From contig NZ_BMEQ01000004.1 of assembly GCF_014636775.1 (NCBI RefSeq), positions 62,001-126,000 of the forward strand: a stretch of 64,000 bases of DNA, written 5' to 3'. How positions within the stretch are numbered: the first letter of the stretch is position 1; every line of letters begins with the position of its first letter. Position numbers and translations under genes: made by a program. The DNA is from Kocuria dechangensis (GTDB lineage Bacteria > Actinomycetota > Actinomycetes > Actinomycetales > Micrococcaceae). The notes under the pieces are model-generated. The model searched no databases. It was not told where the DNA came from and saw nothing but the letters and a program-made list of their open reading frames with translations. Below, one piece after another: positions 53,197 to 61,301 of the stretch.

Positions 53197-53895
53197 TCAC
53201 CAGGAGGGCAGGGCCGGCAACGGGCCGTCGGCCTCCACGTTCTCGGCGTCGCCGCGGGCCAGCCACTCCAGCAGCCCCTCGCGGTCGGACTCGACGCGCA
53301 GGGCGCCGTCGCCGATCACCCACTCGTCGCGCTCCTCGGTCACCAGGGTCATGCCCGGGGCGCCCTTGGCGCGCATGGTGCGCACGGCCGCCTCGAGGGC
53401 GTTGAGCAGCGAGTCGGGGTCGGCCTCCTCGATGGTCCAGGCGGTGTCGAGGTCGTGGTGGTGCACGACGACCTCGGCGATGCGCAGCGCCACGATGGAG
53501 GTCGCGGGGATCTGCTTGCCGTGCAGGTGCACCTCCTCGACGGCGAGCTCGCCCGTCAGCCGCTGGGCCTGCTCGGCGAAGTACGCGGCGGTCTCGCGCA
53601 CCTTCTCGACCAGCTCCTTCCGGGGCAGGGCCGCCAGCTCCGCGATCTCCTGGTTGCGGGCCTCCGTCGAGGCGTAGGGAGCCTGCTCCTGGCCGGTGAC
53701 GGCCCAGTCGATGAGCTTGACGAGGGCGCGCCCGTTGGAGGCGATGTGCGCGATGACGTGGGCCCGGGTCCACCCTCCGCACAGTGAGGGGGCCGCCATC
53801 TCGTCGTCGGACAGGGACTCGATGGTGGCCAGGAACATGTCGGTCTCGCGGCCGAGGCGGGACAGGTCCGAGTGCAGGCGTGCCGGATTGATCAT
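53197..53895 (-). CDS. Mycothiol-dependent maleylpyruvate isomerase-family (DinB-like) protein
   Basis: A 232-residue protein of the DinB/MDMPI superfamily. SLCGGWTRAHVIAHIASNGR and VALRIAEVVVHHHDLDTAW hold the three-histidine metal site; the C-terminal 80 residues are the SCP2-like domain (TLVTEERDEWVIGDGALRVE). Family members use mycothiol as cofactor in isomerisation or conjugation; substrate unknown. It fits with mshB in the same window. ATG at 53895 lies 6 bases after TAGGGT (complement of 53902-53907), the leaderless arrangement. Confidence 0.87.
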   Translation of the reverse strand: MINPARLHSDLSRLGRETDMFLATIESLSDDEMAAPSLCGGWTRAHVIAHIASNGRALVKLIDWAVTGQEQAPYASTEARNQEIAELAALPRKELVEKVRETAAYFAEQAQRLTGELAVEEVHLHGKQIPATSIVALRIAEVVVHHHDLDTAWTIEEADPDSLLNALEAAVRTMRAKGAPGMTLVTEERDEWVIGDGALRVESDREGLLEWLARGDAENVEADGPLPALPSW

Positions 53896-53974
53896 GCTGT
53901 CACCCTATCCACGGGCCAGGACGCGGGCCACCGGCCACAGCGGGTGATCCATACCCAGATCGTACGAGTGGCCC

Positions 53975-53994
53975 CCCGCCGGGGCCCCGGCGGG
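53975..53994 (-). terminator. GC palindrome downstream of cluster B ATPase gene
   Basis: A 20-bp perfect palindrome of C/G blocks, 37 bases after the leftward ATPase stop. Probable terminator of cluster B. Confidence 0.4.
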
Positions 53995-54031
53995 AGCCGC
54001 GCCCGGTCCCCGGCTGCGGGGGCCGCGCCCG

Positions 54032-55813
54032 TCAGGACCCGGCCGCCCGCAGCCGGGCCCGCAGCTCGCGCCGCTCCCGCTGCGCCTCGGGGTCCGGCAG
54101 CGGCACGGCGGCCAGCAGGCGGCGGGTGTAGTCCTCCTGCGGGGAGCGCAGCACCTGCTCGCGCGAGCCCTGCTCCACGATCCGGCCGGAGCGCATGACC
54201 GCGATCCGGTCCGCGAGCTGGTCGATCACCGCGAGGTCGTGGGTGACGAACAGGCACGCGAAGCCCATCTCCGCCTGGAGCTGCTCGAACAGCTCGAGCA
54301 CCTTCGCCTGCACGGACACGTCCAGGGCGGAGGTCGGCTCGTCAGCCACGAGCAGCTTCGGCGCCAGGGACAGCGCCCGGGCGATGCCCACGCGCTGCTT
54401 CTGCCCGCCCGAGAGCTCGTGCGGGTACCTGTTCCGGTAGGAGCGCGGCAGCTCCACCCGGTCCAGGAGCTCCTCGATGCGCCGCTGGAGCACGGCCCCC
54501 TTGGCCCGCCCGGCCAGGTACATCGGCTCCCCGATGGACTCGCCGATCGGCAGCCGCGGGTTCAGCGAGGACGAGGGGTCCTGGAAGACCATGCCCACGT
54601 GCTTGCGGACCGCCTCGACCCGGCGCCGGGACGCGCCGTGCAGCTCCTGGGCGTCCACCACGAGCGAGCCCTCGACGACGGGCAGCAGCCCCACCGCGGC
54701 GCGGCCGATCGTGGTCTTGCCGGAGCCGGACTCCCCCACGAGGCCGAGCACCTCGCCGGCGGCGATCGTGAGGCTCACGCCCTCGACCGCGCGGAACGCG
54801 GGGTTGCGGCCCTGCCGGGGGTACTCGATCGCGACGTCGCGCAGCGCCAGCACCGGCTCCCGCACCCGCACCGCGGCGGTGTCCGCGGCGGGCTCGCGGC
54901 CGAGGGCCCCGATCCGGCCCTCGACGGCCCGCTCGAGGGAGGCGACCATGTCCACCGCCTCCTCCCCCGCGCCGCCGCGGCCCAGGTGCGGGACCGCCCC
55001 GAGCAGGGTCTGCGTGTAGGGGTGGGCGGGGCTGCCGAAGATCTGCGCGGCGGTCCCGGTCTCCACGATCCGGCCGCGGCGCATCACCACGATCCGGTCG
55101 GCGAGGTCGGCGACCACGCCCATGTCGTGGGTGATGATCACGACCGCCGAGTGCAGCTTGTCCTTGAGGTTGCGGATCAGGTCGAGGATCTCGGCCTGCA
55201 CGGTGACGTCCAGGGCCGTGGTGGGCTCGTCGGCGATCAGCAGCCGGGGGTCGCAGGCCAGGGACTGGGCGATCATCGCGCGCTGGCGCTGGCCGCCCGA
55301 GAGCTGGTGCGGGTACGAGCGGAACGCCTTCTGCGGGTCCGGCAGCTCGACGAGGCGCAGCATCTCGAGGGCCCGCTCGGCGGCCTCCGCCGGCGAGACG
55401 TCCCGGTGCAGCCGGACGGTCTCCACGATCTGCTGGCCCACGGTGTAGACGGGGTTCAGCGCGGTCATCGGCTCCTGGAAGATCATGGCGACCTCCTCGC
55501 CGCGCACCCGGCGCAGGGCGCTGCCGGTCAGCCCGACGAGCTCCTGGCCCGAGAGCTTCGCGGAGCCGCGCACCCGGGCGTTCGAGGGCAGCAGGCCGAG
55601 GATCGACATGGAGCTCGCGGACTTGCCGGAGCCGGACTCGCCGACGATCGCGAGCACCTCCCCCGCGTCCACGTGGTAGCACAGGTCGATCGCGGCGGGC
55701 ACCCACTGCTGGTCCACGCCGAAGTCCACGCTGAGGTGCTCGACCTGCAGGACGGGCACCCCCTCGGCGCCGCGGCGCGCCGGGGCCAGGACGGTCGTGC
55801 TGCTGGAGCTCAT
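54032..55813 (-). CDS. Oligopeptide-type ABC transporter, fused double ATPase (cluster B)
   Basis: A 593-residue fusion of DppD- and DppF-like ATPases. First: [42 protein letters not shown]. Second: [42 protein letters not shown]. It lacks the Cys-rich tails seen in the cluster A ATPase and is about 140 residues shorter. ATG at 55813 follows ACGGGAGACCCCGACC. It is separated from its permease genes by a gene on the opposite strand, so it must have its own promoter or rely on transcription through that gene. Confidence 0.93.
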   Translation of the reverse strand: MSSSSTTVLAPARRGAEGVPVLQVEHLSVDFGVDQQWVPAAIDLCYHVDAGEVLAIVGESGSGKSASSMSILGLLPSNARVRGSAKLSGQELVGLTGSALRRVRGEEVAMIFQEPMTALNPVYTVGQQIVETVRLHRDVSPAEAAERALEMLRLVELPDPQKAFRSYPHQLSGGQRQRAMIAQSLACDPRLLIADEPTTALDVTVQAEILDLIRNLKDKLHSAVVIITHDMGVVADLADRIVVMRRGRIVETGTAAQIFGSPAHPYTQTLLGAVPHLGRGGAGEEAVDMVASLERAVEGRIGALGREPAADTAAVRVREPVLALRDVAIEYPRQGRNPAFRAVEGVSLTIAAGEVLGLVGESGSGKTTIGRAAVGLLPVVEGSLVVDAQELHGASRRRVEAVRKHVGMVFQDPSSSLNPRLPIGESIGEPMYLAGRAKGAVLQRRIEELLDRVELPRSYRNRYPHELSGGQKQRVGIARALSLAPKLLVADEPTSALDVSVQAKVLELFEQLQAEMGFACLFVTHDLAVIDQLADRIAVMRSGRIVEQGSREQVLRSPQEDYTRRLLAAVPLPDPEAQRERRELRARLRAAGS

Positions 55814-55881
55814 GGTCGGGGTCTCCCGTTCTCGGTGGTGGGGCGGGGACGGGCGGGGCAGGAGTGCCTAGCATGGCTTCC

Positions 55882-56508
55882 GTGCCCTCGACCGCGTCCC
55901 CCCTCGTCTTCCGCTCCGCCGCCGCCCCGTGGCTCACCGGCTTCCTGGTGGCGCTCGGGGCCGCGGTCGCGGTGCTGGGGCTGGCCGGCGGGCCGGCCTC
56001 CGCGGTCGCGTCCGTGCTGGTCGGCGCCGCCCTGGGCCAGCTCGGCTGGTGGCTGTACTGGCGCCCGCGCGTGGTCGTGGAGGACGGGGGCGTGCGGATC
56101 GTGAACCCGCTGCACACCGTCGTGGTGCCGTGGCGGGCGCTCGTGGACGTGCGGACCCGCTTCACCCTGACCCTGGTCACGCCGCAGGGCGCGTGGTCGT
56201 GCTTCGCCCTGCCCTCCGGCGGCGCCTCGGCCGCGCTGCGGGGCAGCCCGGGGGATCTCCGGGGGACGCACCCCTCGGCCCGCCCGGACGGGACCCTCCG
56301 CCCGGGCGACCTGCTCGGCACCCGCGGCGGGGCCGCGGCGGACCTGATCCGCCGCCGCTGGCAGTCGATGGTCGAGGACGGCACCCTGGACGTGTTCGCG
56401 GACCGGGACGCCGACGACGACGCCGTGCGCACCGAGCTGCACCCCGTCCCCGCCCTGGTGCTGCTGGTGCTGGCGGGCCTGGCGGCGGCGGGCCTGCTGG
56501 CGGGCTGA
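55882..56508 (+). CDS. Membrane protein with PH-like domain (paralogue-like)
   Basis: A 208-residue protein with two N-terminal spans (WLTGFLVALGAAVAVLGLAG; SVLVGAALGQLGWWLYW), a PH-like strand region (VVVEDGGVRIVNPLHTVVVP; RALVDVRTRFTLTLVTPQGA) and a final C-terminal span. Its layout mirrors the gene at 52488-53045. It lies on the opposite strand inside transporter cluster B. GTG at 55882 lies 7 bases after TAGCAT (55869-55874), the leaderless arrangement; ATG at 55873 in the same frame is the alternative. Function unknown. Confidence 0.7.
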   Translation: MPSTASPLVFRSAAAPWLTGFLVALGAAVAVLGLAGGPASAVASVLVGAALGQLGWWLYWRPRVVVEDGGVRIVNPLHTVVVPWRALVDVRTRFTLTLVTPQGAWSCFALPSGGASAALRGSPGDLRGTHPSARPDGTLRPGDLLGTRGGAAADLIRRRWQSMVEDGTLDVFADRDADDDAVRTELHPVPALVLLVLAGLAAAGLLAG

Positions 56509-56528
56509 GGCGCCCCCGCGGCGCGCGC

Positions 56529-57653
56529 TCACCGGGGGGCCCCGTCGCCGGCCACGGCCGTGGAGCCGGTCCGCTCCGCGGCGTCCTCGGCGGGGAGCGC
56601 GGCCTCGCGGGCCTTCTTCGGGTTGAACTTCCTCTGCCGCGGGTCGAACGCGTCCCGCAGCCCGTCGCCGACGAAGTTGATGGTCAGCGCGATGGTCACG
56701 ATGAACACGCCGGGCCACCAGAACAGCCACGGGCGGGTCACGAACGCCGTCTGGTTGGCGCTGATCAGCCGCCCCAGGGACCAGTCCGGGGCCTGGACGC
56801 CGAAGCCCAGGTAGGACAGCGCCGTCTCCAGGAGGATGGCCGAGGACATCAGCAGGGTCACGTTGACCGTGATCACCCCGACCGTGTTGGGCAGGATGTG
56901 CCGGAAGATGATCCGCCCGCTCGAGGCGCCGGCGAGCCGGGCCGCGTCCACGAACTCGCGCTCGCGCAGGGACAGGAACTCCCCGCGCACCAGGCGGGCG
57001 AGGGCGGGCCACGAGGCGGCGCCGATGAGCAGGCCGAGCACCACGACGGTCGCCGAGGTGGGCCAGCCCTGCCGGCGGACGTACTCGCTGGCCATCTTGC
57101 CGAGCAGCGCGGCGATGATGACCAGCGGGATGATGATGATGACGTCGGTCAGGCGCATCAGCACGGCCTCGGTCAGGCCCCGGAAGTAGCCGGCCACGCC
57201 GCCCACGACCGTCCCGACCAGGCCCGCCACGACGCCCACGATGAACATCACCAGCAGGGAGTACTGGGTGCCCTGCATGGTCATGGCGAACAGGTCGCGG
57301 CCCAGGTTGTCCTGCCCGAACGGATGGTCACCGATCCGCAGCGGGTCCAGGCCCATGGTGGGGGCCCCGCCGGCCAGGAGAGGGCCGGTGGTCGTGGGGT
57401 CCCACTTCCACCACCCGGGCACCGGGCCCACCCCGATCGAGGTGACGGAGAGCAGGACCACGAAGGTCAGGGCCGCGAGGGAGACCACGGCGGCGGTGTT
57501 GTGCAGGAACCGCCGCCGCACCAGCTGGCCCTGGCTCCTGCCCCGCGTCTGCTCCGGGGTCTCGCCGGGGGCGGTGTGCGGCCGGTCGTCGGCGGCCTCG
57601 TCGACGGTGCTCTCGGGGTCGCCGGGGACCTGGCCGGGGAAGTACTGGCTCAT
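56529..57653 (-). CDS. Oligopeptide-type ABC transporter permease 2 (cluster B)
   Basis: A 374-residue DppC-type permease. A hydrophilic N-terminus of about 45 residues precedes RRRFLHNTAAVVSLAALTFV; HPFGQDNLGRDLFAMTMQGT is the signature and FVDAARLAGASSGRIIFRHI the EAA loop. The tail after the last span is acidic and Ala-rich. ATG at 57653 overlaps the permease-1 stop by 4 bases (ATGA). Confidence 0.92.
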   Translation of the reverse strand: MSQYFPGQVPGDPESTVDEAADDRPHTAPGETPEQTRGRSQGQLVRRRFLHNTAAVVSLAALTFVVLLSVTSIGVGPVPGWWKWDPTTTGPLLAGGAPTMGLDPLRIGDHPFGQDNLGRDLFAMTMQGTQYSLLVMFIVGVVAGLVGTVVGGVAGYFRGLTEAVLMRLTDVIIIIPLVIIAALLGKMASEYVRRQGWPTSATVVVLGLLIGAASWPALARLVRGEFLSLREREFVDAARLAGASSGRIIFRHILPNTVGVITVNVTLLMSSAILLETALSYLGFGVQAPDWSLGRLISANQTAFVTRPWLFWWPGVFIVTIALTINFVGDGLRDAFDPRQRKFNPKKAREAALPAEDAAERTGSTAVAGDGAPR

Positions 57654-59185
57654 GCTTTCACCCTCACTCGGGGGTCGAGGACGGAGTAGACGAGGTCGGC
57701 GAGGAGGTTGAAGACCATCGCCACGATCCCGGTCACGAGGAACACGCCCATCACCGGGTTCGGGTCCACGTTGTGCACGGAGTTGACGAACAGGTTGCCC
57801 ATGCCGGTGAACGCGAAGACCTGCTCGGTGATGATCGCCCCGCCGATCAGGGCCCCGATGTCGTAGGCCACGAGGGTGGCGAGGGGGATCAGGGCGTTGC
57901 GGAAGGCGTGGCGCATCACCACGGAGCGCTCGGAGACGCCCTTGGCGCGGGCGGTGCGCACGTAGTCCTGGTTCATGATCTCGAGCATCGAGGCCCGCGA
58001 GTACCGGCTGTAGCTGGCCAGCGCCAGCAGCGTGAGGGCAATGGTGGGCAGCAGCAGGTGGGTGAACAGGTCCAGGCCGGTCATCCAGAAGTCCCCCGAC
58101 ATGCCCGGGGTGGTGGACCCGGCGGTCGCGATCGGGCGGCCCCGGATCCGGCCGTGGTCGAGGTACTGGGGCCAGGACTGCATGAAGCGGTCGAGGACCA
58201 CGAGACCCATGACGAGCAGCCCGGTGACCGCGCCGACGCGGACGTTCTGGCCGCGGTCGTAGCCGCCGGACAGCCGCCCGATGCCGGCGCCGAGCGCCGT
58301 CGTGGCCGCCAGCAGGAGGACCACGACGCCGAGCCCGCCCTGCGCGAACAGCCCCTGGACCGGGAAGTAGAGCAGCAGGCCGGCGCCCACGGTCGCCAGC
58401 CCGCCGTACAGGGCGCGCCGGTTGCGCAGGCCCGCCAGGAGGAACGTGGCGACGACGGCCACGAGCACGCCCGTGAGGGCGATGAGGGGGATGCCGAGGG
58501 CCGGCTGCTGGAACCAGTCGGTGGCGAGGAGGAACCACAGCACCGCGGCGGTGAGCACGAAGCCCGTGGCGCCGAGCAGGAGGCGGGTGCGGCGGGCGCC
58601 GTAGGAGGCCACGTACCAGCCGAGGCCCACGACGGCGGACACGCCCAGGACGGTGGCCCAGGAGACCACCGGGTCCAGGAGGAAGTTGTTGAAGCTGATG
58701 GCCGCGAACTCCTTGAGCAGCACCGCGAGCCAGAAGCTGGGCAGGGAGAAGCAGAGGAAGGTGAAGAACGTGACGGTGTAGTCGAGGCCCGAGTACTGGC
58801 GCAGGGCCGAGACGATGCCGAGGGTGATGCCCACGACGATGGCCAGGACGGTCCCGGCGGTGACGAGCAGGAGGGTCTGGACCACGGCGGCCGCGAGCAG
58901 GCCGGTCACCTGCTGGCCCTCCACCGTGACCCCGAGGTCGCACGTGGCGGCGAACGGGGCGAGGCAGCCGAGGGCCCCGCCCAGCCAGTCGAAGTAGCGC
59001 AGGACGGGAGGGGTGTCGAGGTTCAGCGCCTCGACGCGGGCGGCGATCAGGCGTTCGGAGTTGGGGACGCCGTAGAGGTCGCCGAGGGGGTCGCCCGAGA
59101 GCGCGGTCATCATGTAGACGATGAACGACGCCCCGAAGAGGATGAGCACGGCAGTGATGAGCCGGCGCAGGACGTAGGAGAGCAT
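57650..59185 (-). CDS. Oligopeptide-type ABC transporter permease 1 (cluster B), enlarged
   Basis: A 511-residue DppB-type permease. MLSYVLRRLITAVLILFGAS begins it, and YVRTARAKGVSERSVVMRHA is the EAA loop near the C-terminus. It is about 180 residues longer than its cluster A counterpart (327 residues). The extra length is a block of additional hydrophobic spans at roughly residues 170-310 (TRLLLGATGFVLTAAVLWFL and following), between the usual second and fourth spans. ATG at 59185 follows ACCGAGGAACACC. Confidence 0.9.
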   Translation of the reverse strand: MLSYVLRRLITAVLILFGASFIVYMMTALSGDPLGDLYGVPNSERLIAARVEALNLDTPPVLRYFDWLGGALGCLAPFAATCDLGVTVEGQQVTGLLAAAVVQTLLLVTAGTVLAIVVGITLGIVSALRQYSGLDYTVTFFTFLCFSLPSFWLAVLLKEFAAISFNNFLLDPVVSWATVLGVSAVVGLGWYVASYGARRTRLLLGATGFVLTAAVLWFLLATDWFQQPALGIPLIALTGVLVAVVATFLLAGLRNRRALYGGLATVGAGLLLYFPVQGLFAQGGLGVVVLLLAATTALGAGIGRLSGGYDRGQNVRVGAVTGLLVMGLVVLDRFMQSWPQYLDHGRIRGRPIATAGSTTPGMSGDFWMTGLDLFTHLLLPTIALTLLALASYSRYSRASMLEIMNQDYVRTARAKGVSERSVVMRHAFRNALIPLATLVAYDIGALIGGAIITEQVFAFTGMGNLFVNSVHNVDPNPVMGVFLVTGIVAMVFNLLADLVYSVLDPRVRVKA

Positions 59186-59216
59186 GGTGTTCCTCGGTGG
59201 GAGAGGTCGGGGTCCG

Positions 59217-59254
59217 GCCGCGGGTGCCGGGTCCTGGGACCCGGCACCCGCGGC
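59217..59254 (-). terminator. Intra-operon hairpin between binding-protein and permease genes (cluster B)
   Basis: An 18-bp perfect stem (59217-59234 with 59237-59254) in the 98-base gap after the binding-protein stop. Same placement as the hairpin after gluB. Confidence 0.7.
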
Positions 59255-59283
59255 CTCAGCTGAGCTGGTCCGCCGTCACGTGC

Positions 59284-61083
59284 TCAGCCGCGGCTCCACT
59301 CCCAGAAGTTCCAGAAGACGCCGGTCTGGTTGGCCATGTACTCGACGCCGTTGACGTCCTCGGCCACACCGAACATGCCCGGGGACTGGAACAGCGGCAG
59401 GCCGTAGTCGTCCTCGAACAGGATCCGGTCCATCTCGTACATCTTCTGCCGGCGCTCCTCCTCGTCGAGCGTCACGCGGGTGTCCGTGGCCAGGGCGTCG
59501 ACCTCGGGGTTGGAGTAGGAGTTGTAGTTGCCGCCGCCGCCGGCCTTGAAGATCTGGGTCAGGGCCTCCGTGCCGACGCCCGGGCTCACCCAGCCGAACA
59601 GCGAGGTGTCGTAGTTGCCCTCGGCGAGCTTCTCGCCCCACAGCGGGTCGCCGAGGTCCTCGACCGTGAAGCCGGCCTGCTCCGCGGACTCCTTGATCAG
59701 CGCGAAGGTGTCCACGCGCACGGGGTTCTCGGAGTTGTAGAGGATCCGGACGGTCGGGGTCCTGCCGTCGAGGAGCCGGCGGGCGCCCTCGATGTCGGGC
59801 TCCGCCGGGTACTTCTCGGCCGCGCCGTTCTCGGCGACGGCGCCCTCGTAGGCCTCCTCGCTGGTGACGAACAGCTGCGAGTTCAGGACCTCGGAGTTCT
59901 CCACCACGGGCTTGATCAGCTGGTCGAGGATCTGCTGGCGCGGGATGGTCTTCAGGAACGCCTCGCGCACGGCCTGGTCCTCGAAGATGTCGGCGCCGAA
60001 GTTGAGGTCCACGTGGTCGTAGGCCAGCTGCGGGCCCTCGAGCACCTGGACGCCCTCGATCGAGGAGACCTGGTCCATGGTGTCCTTGGTGACCGAGACC
60101 GGGGCCATGATGTCGACCTCGCCGTTGCGCAGGGCCTGGATCTGGGCGGTGGAGTCGCCGATGGTCCGGACGGTGATCTCGTCGACCTGGCCGACGTGGT
60201 CCCCCTGGTAGTTCTCGTTCTTCGACAGCGTGACCGACTGGTCCTTGACGATGTCCGTGATCACGTACGGGCCGTTGGACACGAGCAGGGACTCGTCCGA
60301 GGGCATCTCCGCGAAGTTGAAGGCGGTGTCCCAGGCCTCGGCGATCTGCTCGACCTCGGGCCGCTCCCGGGGGCTCTCGGGGTCCCCCTGCGGGGAGTCC
60401 CGGAGCGCGGCGAGCAGGTCCTCCTCGGACATCCCGGCCTGCTCCGCGACCACGTGGGCGGGCTGGAGGTAGCCGTCGCTGGCGGAGAGCGCCAGCTCCC
60501 AGTCGGCGTGCGGCTCGTCCCAGGTCAGCGTCATGGTCCGGCCGTCCTCGCTGAACTCCGGGAGGTCCGTGCCGTCAAGGATGTCGGTGGAGCCGGCGAT
60601 GGAGAAGTAGTTCGCCCCGGACTCGACGTCGCCCGCCTCGCTGGTCTTCGCGTCGTTGTAGTAGCCGGAGGTGGTCGCCCACCACAGCATGAGGTCCGCC
60701 TGGTCGACGGCGTTGCCGTCCGACCACTGCTGGTCCTCGCTGATCGTGTACTCGACCGTGAGCGGGTTCTCGGAGACGACCTCGTAGGTGCCGAAGCCCT
60801 CGTTCTTCACGACGTTGAGCTCGGAGTCCACGAAGGTGAAGCCCTCGCGGATCATGTAGTTGATCTTGCCGTTGATGTCCTTGTTGTGCTCCGTGGTGGC
60901 GGAGTTGACCGACGTGAAGTTGTTGGTCTCGGCCACGGTGATGACGCCGCCGGAGCCCTCCCCGCCGGCGCCGCCGGTCTCCTCGTCGCCGCCGGACGGG
61001 CCCCCGACGCTGGCGCAGGCGCTCAGCGCGAGGGCTGACGCCGCGGCCAGTCCCAGGGCCTTGGTTCCGCGATCGAATCGCAT
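59284..61083 (-). CDS. Oligopeptide-type substrate-binding lipoprotein (cluster B)
   Basis: A 599-residue SBP_bac_5-family lipoprotein. The signal peptide ends ALALSACASVGG with the anchored cysteine near residue 23, followed by a Gly/Glu-rich linker. ITVAETNNFTSVNSATTEHN, QQWSDGNAVDQADLMLWWAT and LVSNGPYVITDIVKDQSVTL are family segments. ATG at 61083 follows CCGAGGAGAACGAC. First gene of the leftward cluster B. A promoter and two palindromes lie upstream. Confidence 0.92.
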   Translation of the reverse strand: MRFDRGTKALGLAAASALALSACASVGGPSGGDEETGGAGGEGSGGVITVAETNNFTSVNSATTEHNKDINGKINYMIREGFTFVDSELNVVKNEGFGTYEVVSENPLTVEYTISEDQQWSDGNAVDQADLMLWWATTSGYYNDAKTSEAGDVESGANYFSIAGSTDILDGTDLPEFSEDGRTMTLTWDEPHADWELALSASDGYLQPAHVVAEQAGMSEEDLLAALRDSPQGDPESPRERPEVEQIAEAWDTAFNFAEMPSDESLLVSNGPYVITDIVKDQSVTLSKNENYQGDHVGQVDEITVRTIGDSTAQIQALRNGEVDIMAPVSVTKDTMDQVSSIEGVQVLEGPQLAYDHVDLNFGADIFEDQAVREAFLKTIPRQQILDQLIKPVVENSEVLNSQLFVTSEEAYEGAVAENGAAEKYPAEPDIEGARRLLDGRTPTVRILYNSENPVRVDTFALIKESAEQAGFTVEDLGDPLWGEKLAEGNYDTSLFGWVSPGVGTEALTQIFKAGGGGNYNSYSNPEVDALATDTRVTLDEEERRQKMYEMDRILFEDDYGLPLFQSPGMFGVAEDVNGVEYMANQTGVFWNFWEWSRG

Positions 61084-61301
61084 GTCGTTCTCCTCGGTCG
61101 TGATAACGGATCGTGAGCCTGCCGCGCACTGCGGCCAGGGGGAGCCCATGACGTGACCCAACTCACAGATGTCACACATTACCCCTGCGTAGATAGCTCG
61201 TCAGCACGAAACCCCCGGGGAAACGCATCGTTTACCGAAACGATAAGTATCCGATACTCCGGGTCCCGACACAGGCCCTCCGGGAGGCCTGCGGGCGCCG
61301 C
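61084..61301 (-). promoter_or_regulatory. Cluster B promoter with two adjacent operator-like dyads
   Basis: On the complement, CTGACG (61199-61204) and TAATGT (61176-61181) are 17 bases apart, a good -35/-10 pair with a leader of about 86 bases. Upstream, ATCGTTTACCGAAACGAT (61227-61244, 7-bp arms) and AGTATCCGATACT (61246-61258, 6-bp arms) lie side by side in an AT-rich island, strong candidates for regulator-binding sites. Confidence 0.6.

Noticed and set aside
54032-61083. Cluster B as a recently transferred element
   Set aside because: GC content, codon choice and start-site style match the rest of the window, and there are no repeats or integrase at its edges.
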